A DNA stretch of 64,000 bases, taken from Ramlibacter alkalitolerans. Lineage in GTDB: Bacteria; Pseudomonadota; Gammaproteobacteria; Burkholderiales; Burkholderiaceae_C. Below, one piece after another: positions 38,871-46,702 of this stretch (positions are counted from its first letter, which is position 1; each line of letters starts with the position of its first letter). The notes below the pieces were generated by a model that made no database searches, was not told the origin of the DNA, and was given only the letters and a program-made list of their open reading frames with translations. A program made the translations under genes and the position numbers. The stretch is taken from positions 62,001-126,000 of the forward strand of contig NZ_JAEQND010000011.1 in NCBI RefSeq assembly GCF_016722765.1, in the 5' to 3' direction.

Positions 38871-39839
38871 ATGGCTTCGCCGATCGCTCCCGCATACGCC
38901 GTGCTCCGCGTGCACGCCAGGAAGGCGAAGACCATGGCCGCGATCTCCGCCGCGTCCGAACATCACATGCAGAACGAGCCCTCCCCGCACCACGACCCGA
39001 GTGCGGGTCGGCCGCTGGTGCTGCACCTTGCAGCGGGCAAGACTCCGTATCAGGCAGCTCGCCACCTCCTTCAAGGCGTTGAGCGCCGGAACCGCGAGAC
39101 TGTGCTTTGTCGAGAGGTGGTGCTGTGCGCGAGTCCTAGCTACTTTCGGCCAGGACGAGAGGAGCAAGCGGGAGTTGCCGACCCTGAACGATTGAAGGCA
39201 TGGACCATCGCAACACTCGCATGGGTGAAGCGCCAATGGCCTGATCAGGTCGCCTCCATCGTGCTACACGGCGCCGGTCGCGAGTCAACCCCGCATTGCC
39301 ACATCCTCGTGGTCCCTCGCGTGCGTGCCGGTGCGGGCTGGAAGTTGAATAGCAAGGCCCTCTTCGATCGTGCGAGGCTGCGCGAATTGCAGTCTTCGTA
39401 TGCGGAGGCACTCGCCCCGCTCGGCATCCGCAGAGGCGAACCGGGCAGCGAAGCGAAGCACTCGGAGGTGAAGCAGTTCTATGGCGTCGTGCAAGCTGCG
39501 AAGAAGATGCCCGAGCGAGCACCGCTCCCGCCCGCGCCCAAGGCGCCGATGCCGCCGGGCAAGCTTGCGGCGCGGGTCTGGTCCAAGGTGCTGGATGTTC
39601 TCGGAATCGAGTCGGGCCACGCCCGCGCCATGCGAGCTCACCGCCAGCAGCTCGCAATCTGGCGACAGGAGGTCCGCTCGATCAACGAACGGAACGAACA
39701 CGGGTGGCAGGTCATGCGAGCTGCTGCGTCTCTCGCGCCGCTCGCCCGCAAGGGCCACCCCGTGGAGCGCAAGCCTCTGCCAGCTCGTCCGAGCGGAGTC
39801 AGATTGCAACCAAGGTCCAGACCTCCGCCCGCACGGTAG
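38871..39839 (+). CDS. MobV-type (Mob/Pre) plasmid mobilisation relaxase
   Basis: 322 residues from the ATG at 38871 (a TTG 27 bp upstream is possible). YAVLRVHARKAKTMAAISAASEHHMQNE (residues 9-36) matches the MobV N-terminus, with the candidate nucleophile His at 31/32 (MobM His22 equivalent). SPSYFRPG, the metal-binding STPHCHILVVPR (His142 and His144) and RRGEPGSEAKHSEVKQFYG follow the family order. The motif around the metal site reads HGAGRESTPHCH rather than HxDExTPHxH, two residues longer and without the Asp. The C-terminal third is basic and Pro/Arg-rich. It should nick oriT and allow transfer by a helper conjugation system. Confidence 0.82.
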   Translation: MASPIAPAYAVLRVHARKAKTMAAISAASEHHMQNEPSPHHDPSAGRPLVLHLAAGKTPYQAARHLLQGVERRNRETVLCREVVLCASPSYFRPGREEQAGVADPERLKAWTIATLAWVKRQWPDQVASIVLHGAGRESTPHCHILVVPRVRAGAGWKLNSKALFDRARLRELQSSYAEALAPLGIRRGEPGSEAKHSEVKQFYGVVQAAKKMPERAPLPPAPKAPMPPGKLAARVWSKVLDVLGIESGHARAMRAHRQQLAIWRQEVRSINERNEHGWQVMRAAASLAPLARKGHPVERKPLPARPSGVRLQPRSRPPPAR

Positions 39840-39938
39840 CACCCGCGCCAGTGGGGGCACCGCTCCGCCAGAGCTATCTATGGGTCCGGAAACGGAGCAC
39901 ACTCAGATTCCATCACGCGGTGGGCCAAGGGAGAGGTC

Positions 39939-41102
39939 ATGCACGAATTCTTAATCCACAATCGCGTAGAGCTCATAGAGCGGTGCAAGGCAAAGGTTGC
40001 GCTCCGCCCACCCCGTGCTGCCACACCGGAGCAATTGAAGAACGGGATTCCGCTTTTTCTGGAGCAGTTGACACGGACACTCCAGGCGGAGTCGGAAGGC
40101 GAGTCCGGAGAGAGCCTCCGGATTTCCGGTGCATCCGGCGGCGGCTCATCGAGTGCGCTGTCCGAGATGGGTCTGAGTGCTACTGCGCACGGCAGGCAAC
40201 TGCTGGAACTCGGCTACTCCGTAGATGATGTCGTGCACGGCTATGGGGACCTGTGTCAGGCCATCAGCGACATGGCGGTCGAGCGGGATGCGCCATTCAC
40301 GCCGGATGAATTCAGGACGCTCAACCGTTGCCTGGACAATGCCATCGCCGAGGCCGTAAGTGAGTTCAGCGCCCAACGCGACCTTGCGACGGCACGCCGT
40401 TACGCGGACGAAGCCAACGAGCGGCAGGGCGTTCTCCTCCACGAATTGCGCAACTCCCTGCATACCGCCACTCTGGCATTGACGGCCCTCGAAACCGGCA
40501 AGTTGTCGATCGCGGGTGCAACCGGAGGGGTGTTGCGACGCAGCCTGGTGGCGCTGACTTCCCTCGTCAAGCATGCGCTGGATGAGGTGCGCCTTGGCGC
40601 GGCACTTTCAAACGATAAGGAAGTCTTCCCGCTCGCCCCATTCTTGGCGGATGCAGGAAGCGCCACCCTGCTCGACGCGAATGCGCGGGGATGCTCCTTC
40701 GTCGTGCGGAACACCATCGACCCCGATATCGAAATCAAAGCTGACCGTCAGCTTCTTCTCGGAGCGGTGATCAACCTCGTGCAGAACGCCTTCAAGTTCA
40801 CGCGCCCAGGAACTGAGGTTTCGCTGAACGCGCACGCGACCCCTGATGGGATTGTGTCGATCGAGGTCGAGGACGGCTGCGGCGGCCTGCCACCCGGAGT
40901 AGCCGAGGTGATGTTCAGGCCCTTCATTCGTCGCCATGGGGACAAAAGTGGACTCGGGCTCGGACTCTCCATCGCCCGACAGAATGTGGAGGCAGTTGGA
41001 GGCACCTTGACGGTGCGAGATTTGCCCGGCAAGGGGTGCGTCTTCACGATCAGCGTGCGGAGACACGCAAGCCCATCGGCGTCCGAAGGGCCAGCGAAGT
41101 AG
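39939..41102 (+). CDS. Soluble orphan sensor histidine kinase (element cargo)
   Basis: 387 residues, no membrane segment. An N-terminal helical domain (IHNRVELIERCKAKVALRPP through about 150) may be the sensor. The phospho-acceptor is His168 in LLHELRNSL, followed by a dimerisation helix. The ATPase domain has INLVQNAFKF (N-box, about 275-284), VEDGCGGLPPG (G1, about 310) and GDKSGLGLGLSIARQNVEAV (G2, about 332-351). The start has GGGAGAGG 3-10 bp ahead. No response regulator is encoded in the element, so it must signal to a host regulator or act otherwise. It is the only evident non-mobility gene of the element. Confidence 0.88.
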   Translation: MHEFLIHNRVELIERCKAKVALRPPRAATPEQLKNGIPLFLEQLTRTLQAESEGESGESLRISGASGGGSSSALSEMGLSATAHGRQLLELGYSVDDVVHGYGDLCQAISDMAVERDAPFTPDEFRTLNRCLDNAIAEAVSEFSAQRDLATARRYADEANERQGVLLHELRNSLHTATLALTALETGKLSIAGATGGVLRRSLVALTSLVKHALDEVRLGAALSNDKEVFPLAPFLADAGSATLLDANARGCSFVVRNTIDPDIEIKADRQLLLGAVINLVQNAFKFTRPGTEVSLNAHATPDGIVSIEVEDGCGGLPPGVAEVMFRPFIRRHGDKSGLGLGLSIARQNVEAVGGTLTVRDLPGKGCVFTISVRRHASPSASEGPAK

Positions 41103-41231
41103 GCTGCATCCGGGCCCTGTGGTGCACCGTCTGGCACAATCAATGGTCCGATCAACTCTTGCCCGCTGCGAACGCAGTGCCTCGGAGTTTCCGACTGAGC
41201 GGCACCGCTTCTGGCATTGGGGGGCCTCCTC

Positions 41232-41248
41232 TCCCTGAAGCGCCACCA
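41232..41248 (+). other. attR, 17-bp direct repeat
   Basis: TCCCTGAAGCGCCACCA, identical to the tRNA-Met 3' end at 36191-36207. It marks the right boundary of the element. Between the kinase stop and attR (41103-41231) I see no gene. Confidence 0.9.
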
Positions 41249-41255
41249 GCTCACG

Positions 41256-41288
41256 AAGGGTGCATTGCGAAAGCGATGCACCCTTTTT
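41256..41288 (+). terminator. Strong rho-independent terminator, probably the displaced tRNA-Met terminator
   Basis: AAGGGTGCATTGC (41256-41268) and GCGATGCACCCTT (41273-41285) pair over 13 bp with one G-T wobble around a GAAA tetraloop, followed by a T-run. It starts 7 bp after attR, the spacing expected for the original tRNA terminator before insertion. The following 41289-41531 holds no supported gene, only a TATGCT -10-like sequence near 41474. Confidence 0.85.
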
Positions 41289-41531
41289 CTCTGGCCCGCT
41301 GTTTCCTGACCACCGGCCGCGGACTTGCCTTTGGGCGGCCGCCTTGCGACCCACGAGGGCGCGTTCGCAGCAACGATTCCGTGAAGGAATCCCGCACCTG
41401 CCGATCGGACGCCGCCATCGAGCGGAATGCACGGAATGCGAGCGCGCCATCGCACCCGTGCCGATGCGGCTTTGCTATGCTCCGCCGTTTCTTGAGACTT
41501 GAAGTATCCGCCTCCGGCCCCCGCCTGCCTG

Positions 41532-42473
41532 ATGTTCCCATCCCCCGTCGTTCGCATGCTGGGCGCCAGCGAGTGGAGGCAGCCCGGTTCGGCCGTCGAG
41601 GCCATGCTGCGCCTGCGCCCCAGGCTGCTGCAGCAGGCCATCGCCAATGGCGTGCGTACCGCACTGCTGTCCTCGCAGGGCTGGCTGGTGCAGTGGCATG
41701 AAGGGCCGGCGGCCGCCATCACGACCCAGCGCGACGCGATGCAGGCCGAATTCGGGCTTGCATCGCCGCGCCTGCTGCACGGCAGCCACGGCCCGGGCTT
41801 CCTGACGGAACCGGTGCAGCTCGCCTCGCTGCAGATGTCGGATCCCCACGGCGACATGCTGCGGCGCCTGCAATACCTGCAGCGGCAGCACGAGGACGGC
41901 TGGGACGCCGAGCCGATGCAGGTGTGGCAGTCGCTCTGCGCGCCTTGCCAGCTTCCCGGCGCCTGGCGGCCCGGCCTGGTCGGTGCGCGCGAAGTGGTCG
42001 CCCTGGTCTCCGAGGACAACGAGGCGGTGGAACTGCTGCGCGGCCTGGCCAGCGAGTTCGGCGCGCGCGTCGCCTACCAGCGCTACGCGGGCAGCGACCT
42101 GCAGCGCCGCGACGTCGGTGCCGCGTACGTGGACATCGAGGCCGGCGCGGCGCTGCGCACGCGGGTGCAGGCGCTGTCGCCGCGCGCCCTCGGCACCGGC
42201 ATCCAGCTGCTGGGGCTGGGCCGGATCGACCGCTTCGTGCTGCTGGTGAATCCGCAATCCGCGCAGCACTCCTCCTTGCTCGCGGACGTCGCGCGCCTGG
42301 TCTCCCGCCTGCCCGCGCGCCCGTGGATGCACCTGATGTGCCCGTGTCCGGCGAGCCGCGCCTGGGCGACACAGGAGCTGCGCGCCGCCTGCGGCGCGGC
42401 GGTGCTGCCGCTGGACGCGCCCTGCAGCGGCTACCCCGCCGTCGACGCGCTGCACGAGCTGCTCACGGCCTGA
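41532..42473 (+). CDS. Conserved hypothetical protein
   Basis: 313 residues; not recognised with confidence. An N-terminal segment (ANGVRTALLSSQGWLVQWHEGPAAAITTQRDAM, about 35-70) has a faint resemblance to the BLUF-type fold, but a flavin-binding set is not evident. The centre (REVVALVSEDNEAVELLRGLASEF, about 150-175) looks like a Rossmann-like strand-helix unit without a P-loop, and C-rich CPCPASRA lies near 265-272. No signal peptide or membrane helix. ATG at 41532 is used; a TTG 33 bp upstream exists. It is the first host gene beyond the element and probably followed the tRNA originally. Confidence 0.7.
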   Translation: MFPSPVVRMLGASEWRQPGSAVEAMLRLRPRLLQQAIANGVRTALLSSQGWLVQWHEGPAAAITTQRDAMQAEFGLASPRLLHGSHGPGFLTEPVQLASLQMSDPHGDMLRRLQYLQRQHEDGWDAEPMQVWQSLCAPCQLPGAWRPGLVGAREVVALVSEDNEAVELLRGLASEFGARVAYQRYAGSDLQRRDVGAAYVDIEAGAALRTRVQALSPRALGTGIQLLGLGRIDRFVLLVNPQSAQHSSLLADVARLVSRLPARPWMHLMCPCPASRAWATQELRAACGAAVLPLDAPCSGYPAVDALHELLTA

Positions 42474-42624
42474 TGCGGGCCGCAGGCACGGGGCGCCCGT
42501 GCGCAGCGCCATGGGATAATTCCGTTCCTGCCGCACGCACTCGCATCCACGCAACAGCGCGCGTTGACACCCCGGGCCCTGACACCGCACAGTGGCCCTG
42601 CACCACAGCCCCTGGATCTACACC

Positions 42625-43035
42625 ATGCACCGCTGGACCCGAACCGCCCTCGTGGGCCTCTCGCTCTGCGCCAACGTCGCCTTCGCGCAGAACTTCGTGC
42701 GCGAAGCGCCGAAGGACGTCAAGCCCGCCATCATCGCCGTGAGCGCGACGCCGCCCCTGATCACCGTCGACGGCAAGGAAGACCGCCTCTCGCCCGGCGC
42801 CCGCGTGCGCGACCGCAACAACATGCTGGTGCTCTCCGGCGCCCTCGCCGGCAAGAGCCTGTACACCGTCTACCGCCGCGACAGCGCCGGCCTCGTGCAC
42901 GAGGTCTGGCTGCTGAACGAGGAGGAATACGGCAAGGTCAGCGGCAAGTACAGCGGCGATGGGGAGGGCTACAAGCGCTTCGCCGAGCTGCTGAACCTGA
43001 TCTGGGCCGCCCGCACCGCCTTCCTGCTGCGATGA
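42625..43035 (+). CDS. Small secreted protein of unknown function
   Basis: 136 residues with a clear signal peptide [21 protein letters not shown] and likely cleavage before QNFVREAP. The mature part (about 115 residues) has a beta-rich central region ([41 protein letters not shown]) and ends ARTAFLLR. No known domain recognised. It lies 7 bp upstream of miaB and is probably co-transcribed with it. Confidence 0.78.
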   Translation: MHRWTRTALVGLSLCANVAFAQNFVREAPKDVKPAIIAVSATPPLITVDGKEDRLSPGARVRDRNNMLVLSGALAGKSLYTVYRRDSAGLVHEVWLLNEEEYGKVSGKYSGDGEGYKRFAELLNLIWAARTAFLLR

Positions 43036-43042
43036 GGCCGGC

Positions 43043-44365
43043 ATGAAGAAGGTGTACATCAAGACCTTCGGCTGCCAGATGAACGAGTACGACTCGGACA
43101 AGATGGCGGACGTGATGAACGCGGCGCAGGGCTACGAGCCCACGCAGGATCCGGAGCAGGCCGACCTGATCCTGTTCAACACCTGCTCGGTGCGCGAGAA
43201 GGCGCAGGAGAAGGTGTTCTCGGACCTCGGGCGCGTGAAGCACCTGAAGAAGAAGGGCGTGCTGATCGGCGTGGGCGGCTGCGTGGCCAGCCAGGAAGGC
43301 GCCGCCATCATCGAGCGCGCGCCTTACGTCGACGTGGTGTTCGGCCCGCAGACGCTGCACCGGCTGCCGCAGTTGCTGGCCGAACGCGAGCGCCAGCAGC
43401 GCCCGCAGGTGGACATCAGCTTCCCTGAGATCGAGAAGTTCGACAACCTGCCGCCGGCGCGGGTGGAAGGCGCGTCCGCCTTCGTGTCGATCATGGAAGG
43501 CTGCTCCAAGTACTGCAGCTACTGCGTCGTGCCGTACACGCGCGGCGAGGAAGTCTCGCGGCCCTTCGACGACGTGCTGACCGAGATCGCCGGCCTGGCG
43601 GACCAGGGCGTCAAGGAAGTGACGCTGCTCGGGCAGAACGTCAACGCCTACCGCGGCCCCATGGGCGACACGGGCGAGATCGCGGATTTCGCCCTGCTGA
43701 TCGAGTACGTGGCGGAGATCCCCGGCATCGCCCGCATCCGCTACACCACGAGTCATCCCAACGAGTTCACGCAGCGCCTGGTCGAGGTCTACGGCAAGGT
43801 GCCGCAGCTCGTGAGCCACCTGCACCTGCCGGTGCAGCATGGCAGCGACCGCGTCCTGATGGCGATGAAGCGCGGCTACACCGCCACGGAATACAAGAGC
43901 ACGATCCGCAAGCTGCGGGCCGTGCGGCCGGACATCTCGCTGTCCTCGGACTTCATCGTCGGCTTCCCCGGCGAGACGGAGGACGACTTCGCGAAGATGA
44001 TGAAGCTGGTGGAGGACGTCGGCTACGACGCGAGCTTCTCCTTCATCTTCAGCCCGCGCCCGGGCACGCCGGCGGCGCAGCTGCACGATGACACGCCGCA
44101 CGCGGTGAAGCTCGAACGCCTGCAGCACCTGCAGGCGGTGCTGGAAGAAAACGTCCGCCGCATCAGCGCCAGCCGCGTCGGGACGGTGCAGCGCATCCTG
44201 GTCGAAGGGCCTTCGCGCAAGGATCCGAACGAGCTGATGGGCCGCACCGAGTGCAACCGCATCGTCAACTTCGCCGGTTCGCAGCGCCTGGCCGGGCAGA
44301 TGATCGACGTGCGCATCACGCAGGCGCTGCCGCATTCGTTGCGGGGCGAGGTGGTCGTGCGCTGA
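43043..44365 (+). CDS. miaB: tRNA-2-methylthio-N6-dimethylallyladenosine synthase
   Basis: Radical-SAM methylthiotransferase acting on i6A37 of tRNA (440 residues). The auxiliary-cluster cysteines are in [21 protein letters not shown] and GVGGCVAS (N-terminal domain). The radical-SAM CxxxCxxC is [16 protein letters not shown] near residues 152-167. A TRAM domain forms the C-terminus (about 375-440). The start [14 protein letters not shown] is the family start. A repeat-filled gap of more than 400 bp follows. Confidence 0.97.
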   Translation: MKKVYIKTFGCQMNEYDSDKMADVMNAAQGYEPTQDPEQADLILFNTCSVREKAQEKVFSDLGRVKHLKKKGVLIGVGGCVASQEGAAIIERAPYVDVVFGPQTLHRLPQLLAERERQQRPQVDISFPEIEKFDNLPPARVEGASAFVSIMEGCSKYCSYCVVPYTRGEEVSRPFDDVLTEIAGLADQGVKEVTLLGQNVNAYRGPMGDTGEIADFALLIEYVAEIPGIARIRYTTSHPNEFTQRLVEVYGKVPQLVSHLHLPVQHGSDRVLMAMKRGYTATEYKSTIRKLRAVRPDISLSSDFIVGFPGETEDDFAKMMKLVEDVGYDASFSFIFSPRPGTPAAQLHDDTPHAVKLERLQHLQAVLEENVRRISASRVGTVQRILVEGPSRKDPNELMGRTECNRIVNFAGSQRLAGQMIDVRITQALPHSLRGEVVVR

Positions 44366-44384
44366 GGCGGCGGCGCTCCTCGTT

Positions 44385-44461
44385 GTCATTACCGCGCAGG
44401 CGGGAATCCAGCACTCACGCGCTGCGCGCGTGCCCTGGGCCCCCGCCTTCGCGGGGGTGAC
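44385..44461. repeat. GTCATTMCCGCGCAGGCGGG palindrome (family C)
   Basis: GTCATTACCGCGCAGGCGGG at the left and CCCGCCTTCGCGGGGGTGAC at the right enclose a GC-rich core with ACGCGCTGCGCGCGT. Same family as 1050-1198, 56230-56255 and 56552-56616. Confidence 0.8.
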
Positions 44462-44533
44462 GAGAGGCGGAGCCGTCATTCCCGACGAGAGGCGGAGCCG
44501 TCATTCCCGGCGAGAGGCGGAGCCGTCATTCCC
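44459..44533. repeat. Three tandem 25-bp units, GACGAGAGGCGGAGCCGTCATTCCC
   Basis: Units at 44459-44483, 44484-44508 and 44509-44533; the third differs by one base. Each unit ends with GTCATTCCC, the left end of the family C palindrome, so the array looks like serial slippage of a truncated palindrome copy. A last half (GCGCAGGCGGGAAC) follows to about 44546. Confidence 0.85.
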
Positions 44534-44546
44534 GCGCAGGCGGGAA

Positions 44547-44784
44547 CTGCTCGTCCACGCTGCTCGGTGCCGACGAGCTCGTGCATCACTTCGGCGGCGA
44601 AGCGCGCCTCGCGCTCGTGGGTCACGACCGGGGACGAGGCGCGGCGGAAACTCACTTCCGCGGCCAGCACAACAAAAACCGGTTGCAAATTCGGGCGTTG
44701 TTTTTGTACCGACTTTGTGCGTCTGCGCCCACACGCACAAGCGGCATCCACATACTTTGCCGCTCTTGCTTATGGGAGAACCGA
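44547..44784 (+). other. Non-coding leader between repeats and the barrel protein gene
   Basis: 238 bp with no supported gene. It turns markedly AT-richer after about 44665 (AACAAAAACCGG, TTGTTTTTGTACCG), so the promoter for the downstream gene is probably here, but no hexamer pair is convincing. GGGAGAA at 44774-44780 is the likely ribosome-binding site of the next gene. Confidence 0.4.
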
Positions 44785-45633
44785 TTGACAACACGACAGT
44801 ATTCCTCCATGGGGTACCGGTTGGGGGCCGTCACCCTCGCCGTGCTCGGCGCGACCACGGGCGCACCGGCACTGGCGCAGCCACTGGCCACGCCACACTG
44901 GTACGTCGGCGGCAACGTGGGCCGCACCAACTCGCAGTTCGAGAACGACGACACCTTCGGGCTCGTGCCGCCCGCCGCCGTGGCGTCGTTCCGCGACGAT
45001 GACTCGGCCACCGGCTACAAGCTGTATGGCGGCTACCAGCTGAATCGGATCTTTGCCTTCGAGGCGGGCTTCTTCCACCTCGGCACGTACGACTTCGGCT
45101 TCACGACCGTCGCGCCCGTCGGCACGCTGGACGCCAGCACGCGCTTCCGCGGCGCCAACATCGACCTGGTGGCCGGCTGGCCGGTGTTCGACCGCTTCTC
45201 CGTCTTCGGCCGCATCGGTGCGGCCTGGACGCAGGCGCGCTCGACCGCCACCCGAGGCGGTGCCCTCGGCGCCGCGACCATCTCGGACCGGGAAAGGAAG
45301 TGGGGTCCGAAGGTGGGCCTGGGCCTCGAGTACGCGATCACGCCGACGCTGGGCGTGCGCGCCGAGTGGGAACGCTACCGCGTGCGCGATCCGCTGCGCG
45401 GCCGCGACGACATCGACATGGCCTCGATCGGCCTGGTGTGGCGCTTCGGCGCGCCCGCCGTGGTGCCGGTGCGCACGGTGGCTCCGCCGCCTCCGCCGCC
45501 CCCGCCGCCGCCGCCTCCTCCGCCGCCGCCGCGCGTGATCCCGCCGCCGCCTCCGCCGCCGCCGGTCGCGCCGCCGCCGCCCCCGCCACCGCCGCCGCCG
45601 CCGCCTCCCCCGACGCGGCCGTTCCGCAACTGA
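44785..45633 (+). CDS. Outer-membrane beta-barrel protein with polyproline C-terminus
   Basis: 282 residues from a TTG at 44785, which has GGGAGAA 4 bp ahead; an ATG at 44809 would shorten the signal peptide but also work. Signal peptide to about residue 32 (GATTGAPALAQ). Residues 35-220 form an OmpA/OmpW-like eight-strand barrel with alternating strands (WYVGGNVGRTNSQFE, GYKLYGGYQLNRIFAFEAGF, IDMASIGLVWRFGAP). The last roughly 55 residues are almost pure proline in three blocks split by RVI and VA. No peptidoglycan-binding OmpA domain follows, so the tail may simply extend into the periplasm. Confidence 0.8.
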   Translation: MTTRQYSSMGYRLGAVTLAVLGATTGAPALAQPLATPHWYVGGNVGRTNSQFENDDTFGLVPPAAVASFRDDDSATGYKLYGGYQLNRIFAFEAGFFHLGTYDFGFTTVAPVGTLDASTRFRGANIDLVAGWPVFDRFSVFGRIGAAWTQARSTATRGGALGAATISDRERKWGPKVGLGLEYAITPTLGVRAEWERYRVRDPLRGRDDIDMASIGLVWRFGAPAVVPVRTVAPPPPPPPPPPPPPPPPRVIPPPPPPPPVAPPPPPPPPPPPPPPTRPFRN

Positions 45634-45652
45634 CGGTCGGCGCAGCCACGAG

Positions 45653-45701
45653 ACCCGCTTGCGCGGGTCCCGACGGAAAAACCCGCCGCGGCGGGTTTTT
45701 T
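45653..45701 (+). terminator. Tandem hairpins after the barrel gene
   Basis: ACCCGC/GCGGGT at 45653-45668, then AAAAACCCGCCGCGGCGGGTTTTTT at 45677-45701 (two shorter pieces AAAAACCCGCC and GGCGGGTTTTTT around GC). The A- and T-runs on both sides make it bidirectional, fitting the convergent transpeptidase gene. Confidence 0.85.
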
Positions 45702-45724
45702 CATGCCGGCAGGCGAGGCGGGAA

Positions 45725-46468
45725 TCAGTGCGCCGACACCTGCGTCATGCCGCTCGCGTGCGACACCTGGTGGCGCACGTCATAGGAGCCGAACAGCTCC
45801 TGCGCCGGGCGCGACTCCGGCAGGATGTAGACGATGCCGCGCGTGCCGCTGAAGGTGGGGCGCACCACGTCGTCGTAGAACGAGACCGGCACGTTGATGC
45901 AGCCATAGGTGATGCGGCGCTCCGCGGCCACCTTGCTGGCCAGGCGCTGCAACCGCCGCTCCTGCGGGTTGTGCGTCACGACGCGGTGCAGCGCGACGGC
46001 CGAGTCGTAGTCGACCCACAGGATGTCCTCGCCCTTGGGGCCGAATCCCATGACCGCGGAGAAGCGCCCCGCCGGCGTGGTGCGCTCCTGCGGCTGGATG
46101 CTCGCGATGGCGCGCTGGCCGATGCCCGGCACCGAGTCGTCGCCGTGCGCGGCGCCCACCAGGGCCGGGCTGGCGCCACGCAACTGGCCGGCGGCGTCGA
46201 ACACGAACACGCGGCTGTCCTTCTTGTCGACGATCACGAACGGCAGCCCGCCCGGGTCGCCCGAGTCCACGGCCCAGTCCGCGATGTGGCGCACGTCCGG
46301 CGAGGCCCGCTCGCCGCGCAGGTCCGCCAGCTTGGCCGCGCCCAGGGGTGTCGCGCTCGCAGCGTGCGCGGCTGGCAGCAGCCCGGGGCTGGACAGCACC
46401 AGCGCCAGCAGGCCCTGCCCCACGAGTGCCTGGATCATCGACCGGGTCTTCGAGCCCGAAAACAGCAT
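45725..46468 (-). CDS. L,D-transpeptidase-like (YkuD) secreted protein
   Basis: 247 residues. Signal peptide-like start (MIQALVGQGLLALVLSSPGLLPAAHA within the first 40). The catalytic-domain region has FVIVDKKDSRVFVFDAAGQL near 70-90, ERTTPAGRFS near 128-137 and the cysteine motif ERRITYGCINVPVSFYDDVV near 182-201. That motif has YGCINV where L,D-transpeptidases have SHGCIR(L/M), so the usual His and Ser before Gly-Cys are altered; activity is uncertain. The ATG at 46468 follows GGGAGGCGTCC; a start 27 bp upstream is less likely. Confidence 0.82.
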   Translation of the reverse strand: MLFSGSKTRSMIQALVGQGLLALVLSSPGLLPAAHAASATPLGAAKLADLRGERASPDVRHIADWAVDSGDPGGLPFVIVDKKDSRVFVFDAAGQLRGASPALVGAAHGDDSVPGIGQRAIASIQPQERTTPAGRFSAVMGFGPKGEDILWVDYDSAVALHRVVTHNPQERRLQRLASKVAAERRITYGCINVPVSFYDDVVRPTFSGTRGIVYILPESRPAQELFGSYDVRHQVSHASGMTQVSAH

Positions 46469-46602
46469 GGACGCCTCCCTTGTTCCGAGCCCCAAATTGT
46501 TGGGAAACGGAGGGAGAGCGTGTGGCTCTGCAAGCCTCGCTGCAAGTAGGCGACGTCCGCGAAAACAGCCCCGACGATGGCCTACATCTCAACGATGCGC
46601 CC

Positions 46603-46640
46603 CCTCTCCCCCCCGGGGGAGAGGGCTGGGGAGAGGGGGT
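46603..46640. repeat. CCCCCTCTCCCCC/GGGGGAGAGGG hairpin
   Basis: CCCTCTCCCCC is followed directly by its inverse GGGGGAGAGGG and then a second GGGGAGAGGGGG. It lies in the 46469-46662 gap upstream of the transpeptidase gene and downstream of ffh; nothing else is seen there. Confidence 0.55.
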
Positions 46641-46662
46641 TCCTGATACCGGCAGGAGGCCG

Positions 46663-46702
46663 AAAATGCCGTTCCAGGCCGAAGGCCTAGAACGGCATTT
46701 TT
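46663..46702 (-). terminator. ffh terminator
   Basis: AAAATGCCGTTC and GAACGGCATTTT form a 12-bp outer stem, with AGGCC/GGCCT inside. The stem includes the final ffh codons. A short T-run follows on the minus strand. Confidence 0.75.

Larger units (their letters stand above)
36191..41248 (+). mobile_element. Putative integrative mobilizable element inserted in tRNA-Met
   Basis: About 5.04 kb between perfect 17-bp direct repeats. Content: integrase (36286-37620), unknown small protein (37687-38022), RepL-like protein (38027-38488, opposite strand), hairpin-rich block (38596-38835), MobV-type relaxase (38871-39839) and histidine kinase (39939-41102). Base composition is visibly lower in GC and codon use less biased than in the flanks. 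There is no type IV secretion, coupling protein or recognisable excisionase, so transfer would depend on a helper. The class is inferred from gene content; the att repeats are seen directly. Confidence 0.85.

Noticed and set aside
38552..39195. Open frames on both strands over the hairpin block and the start of the relaxase gene
   Set aside because: Translations have no recognisable motif and no good start signals, and they run across the inverted repeats and into the relaxase in another frame.
41103..41531. A possible gene between the element and the next host gene, including a 137-codon minus-strand frame
   Set aside because: The translation is Arg-rich without motifs and crosses attR and a strong terminator.
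44476..44751. A minus-strand fragment (SFRRASSPVVTHEREARF...) that could be a gene relic upstream of the barrel gene
   Set aside because: Too short, runs into the tandem repeats, and matches no family I recognise.
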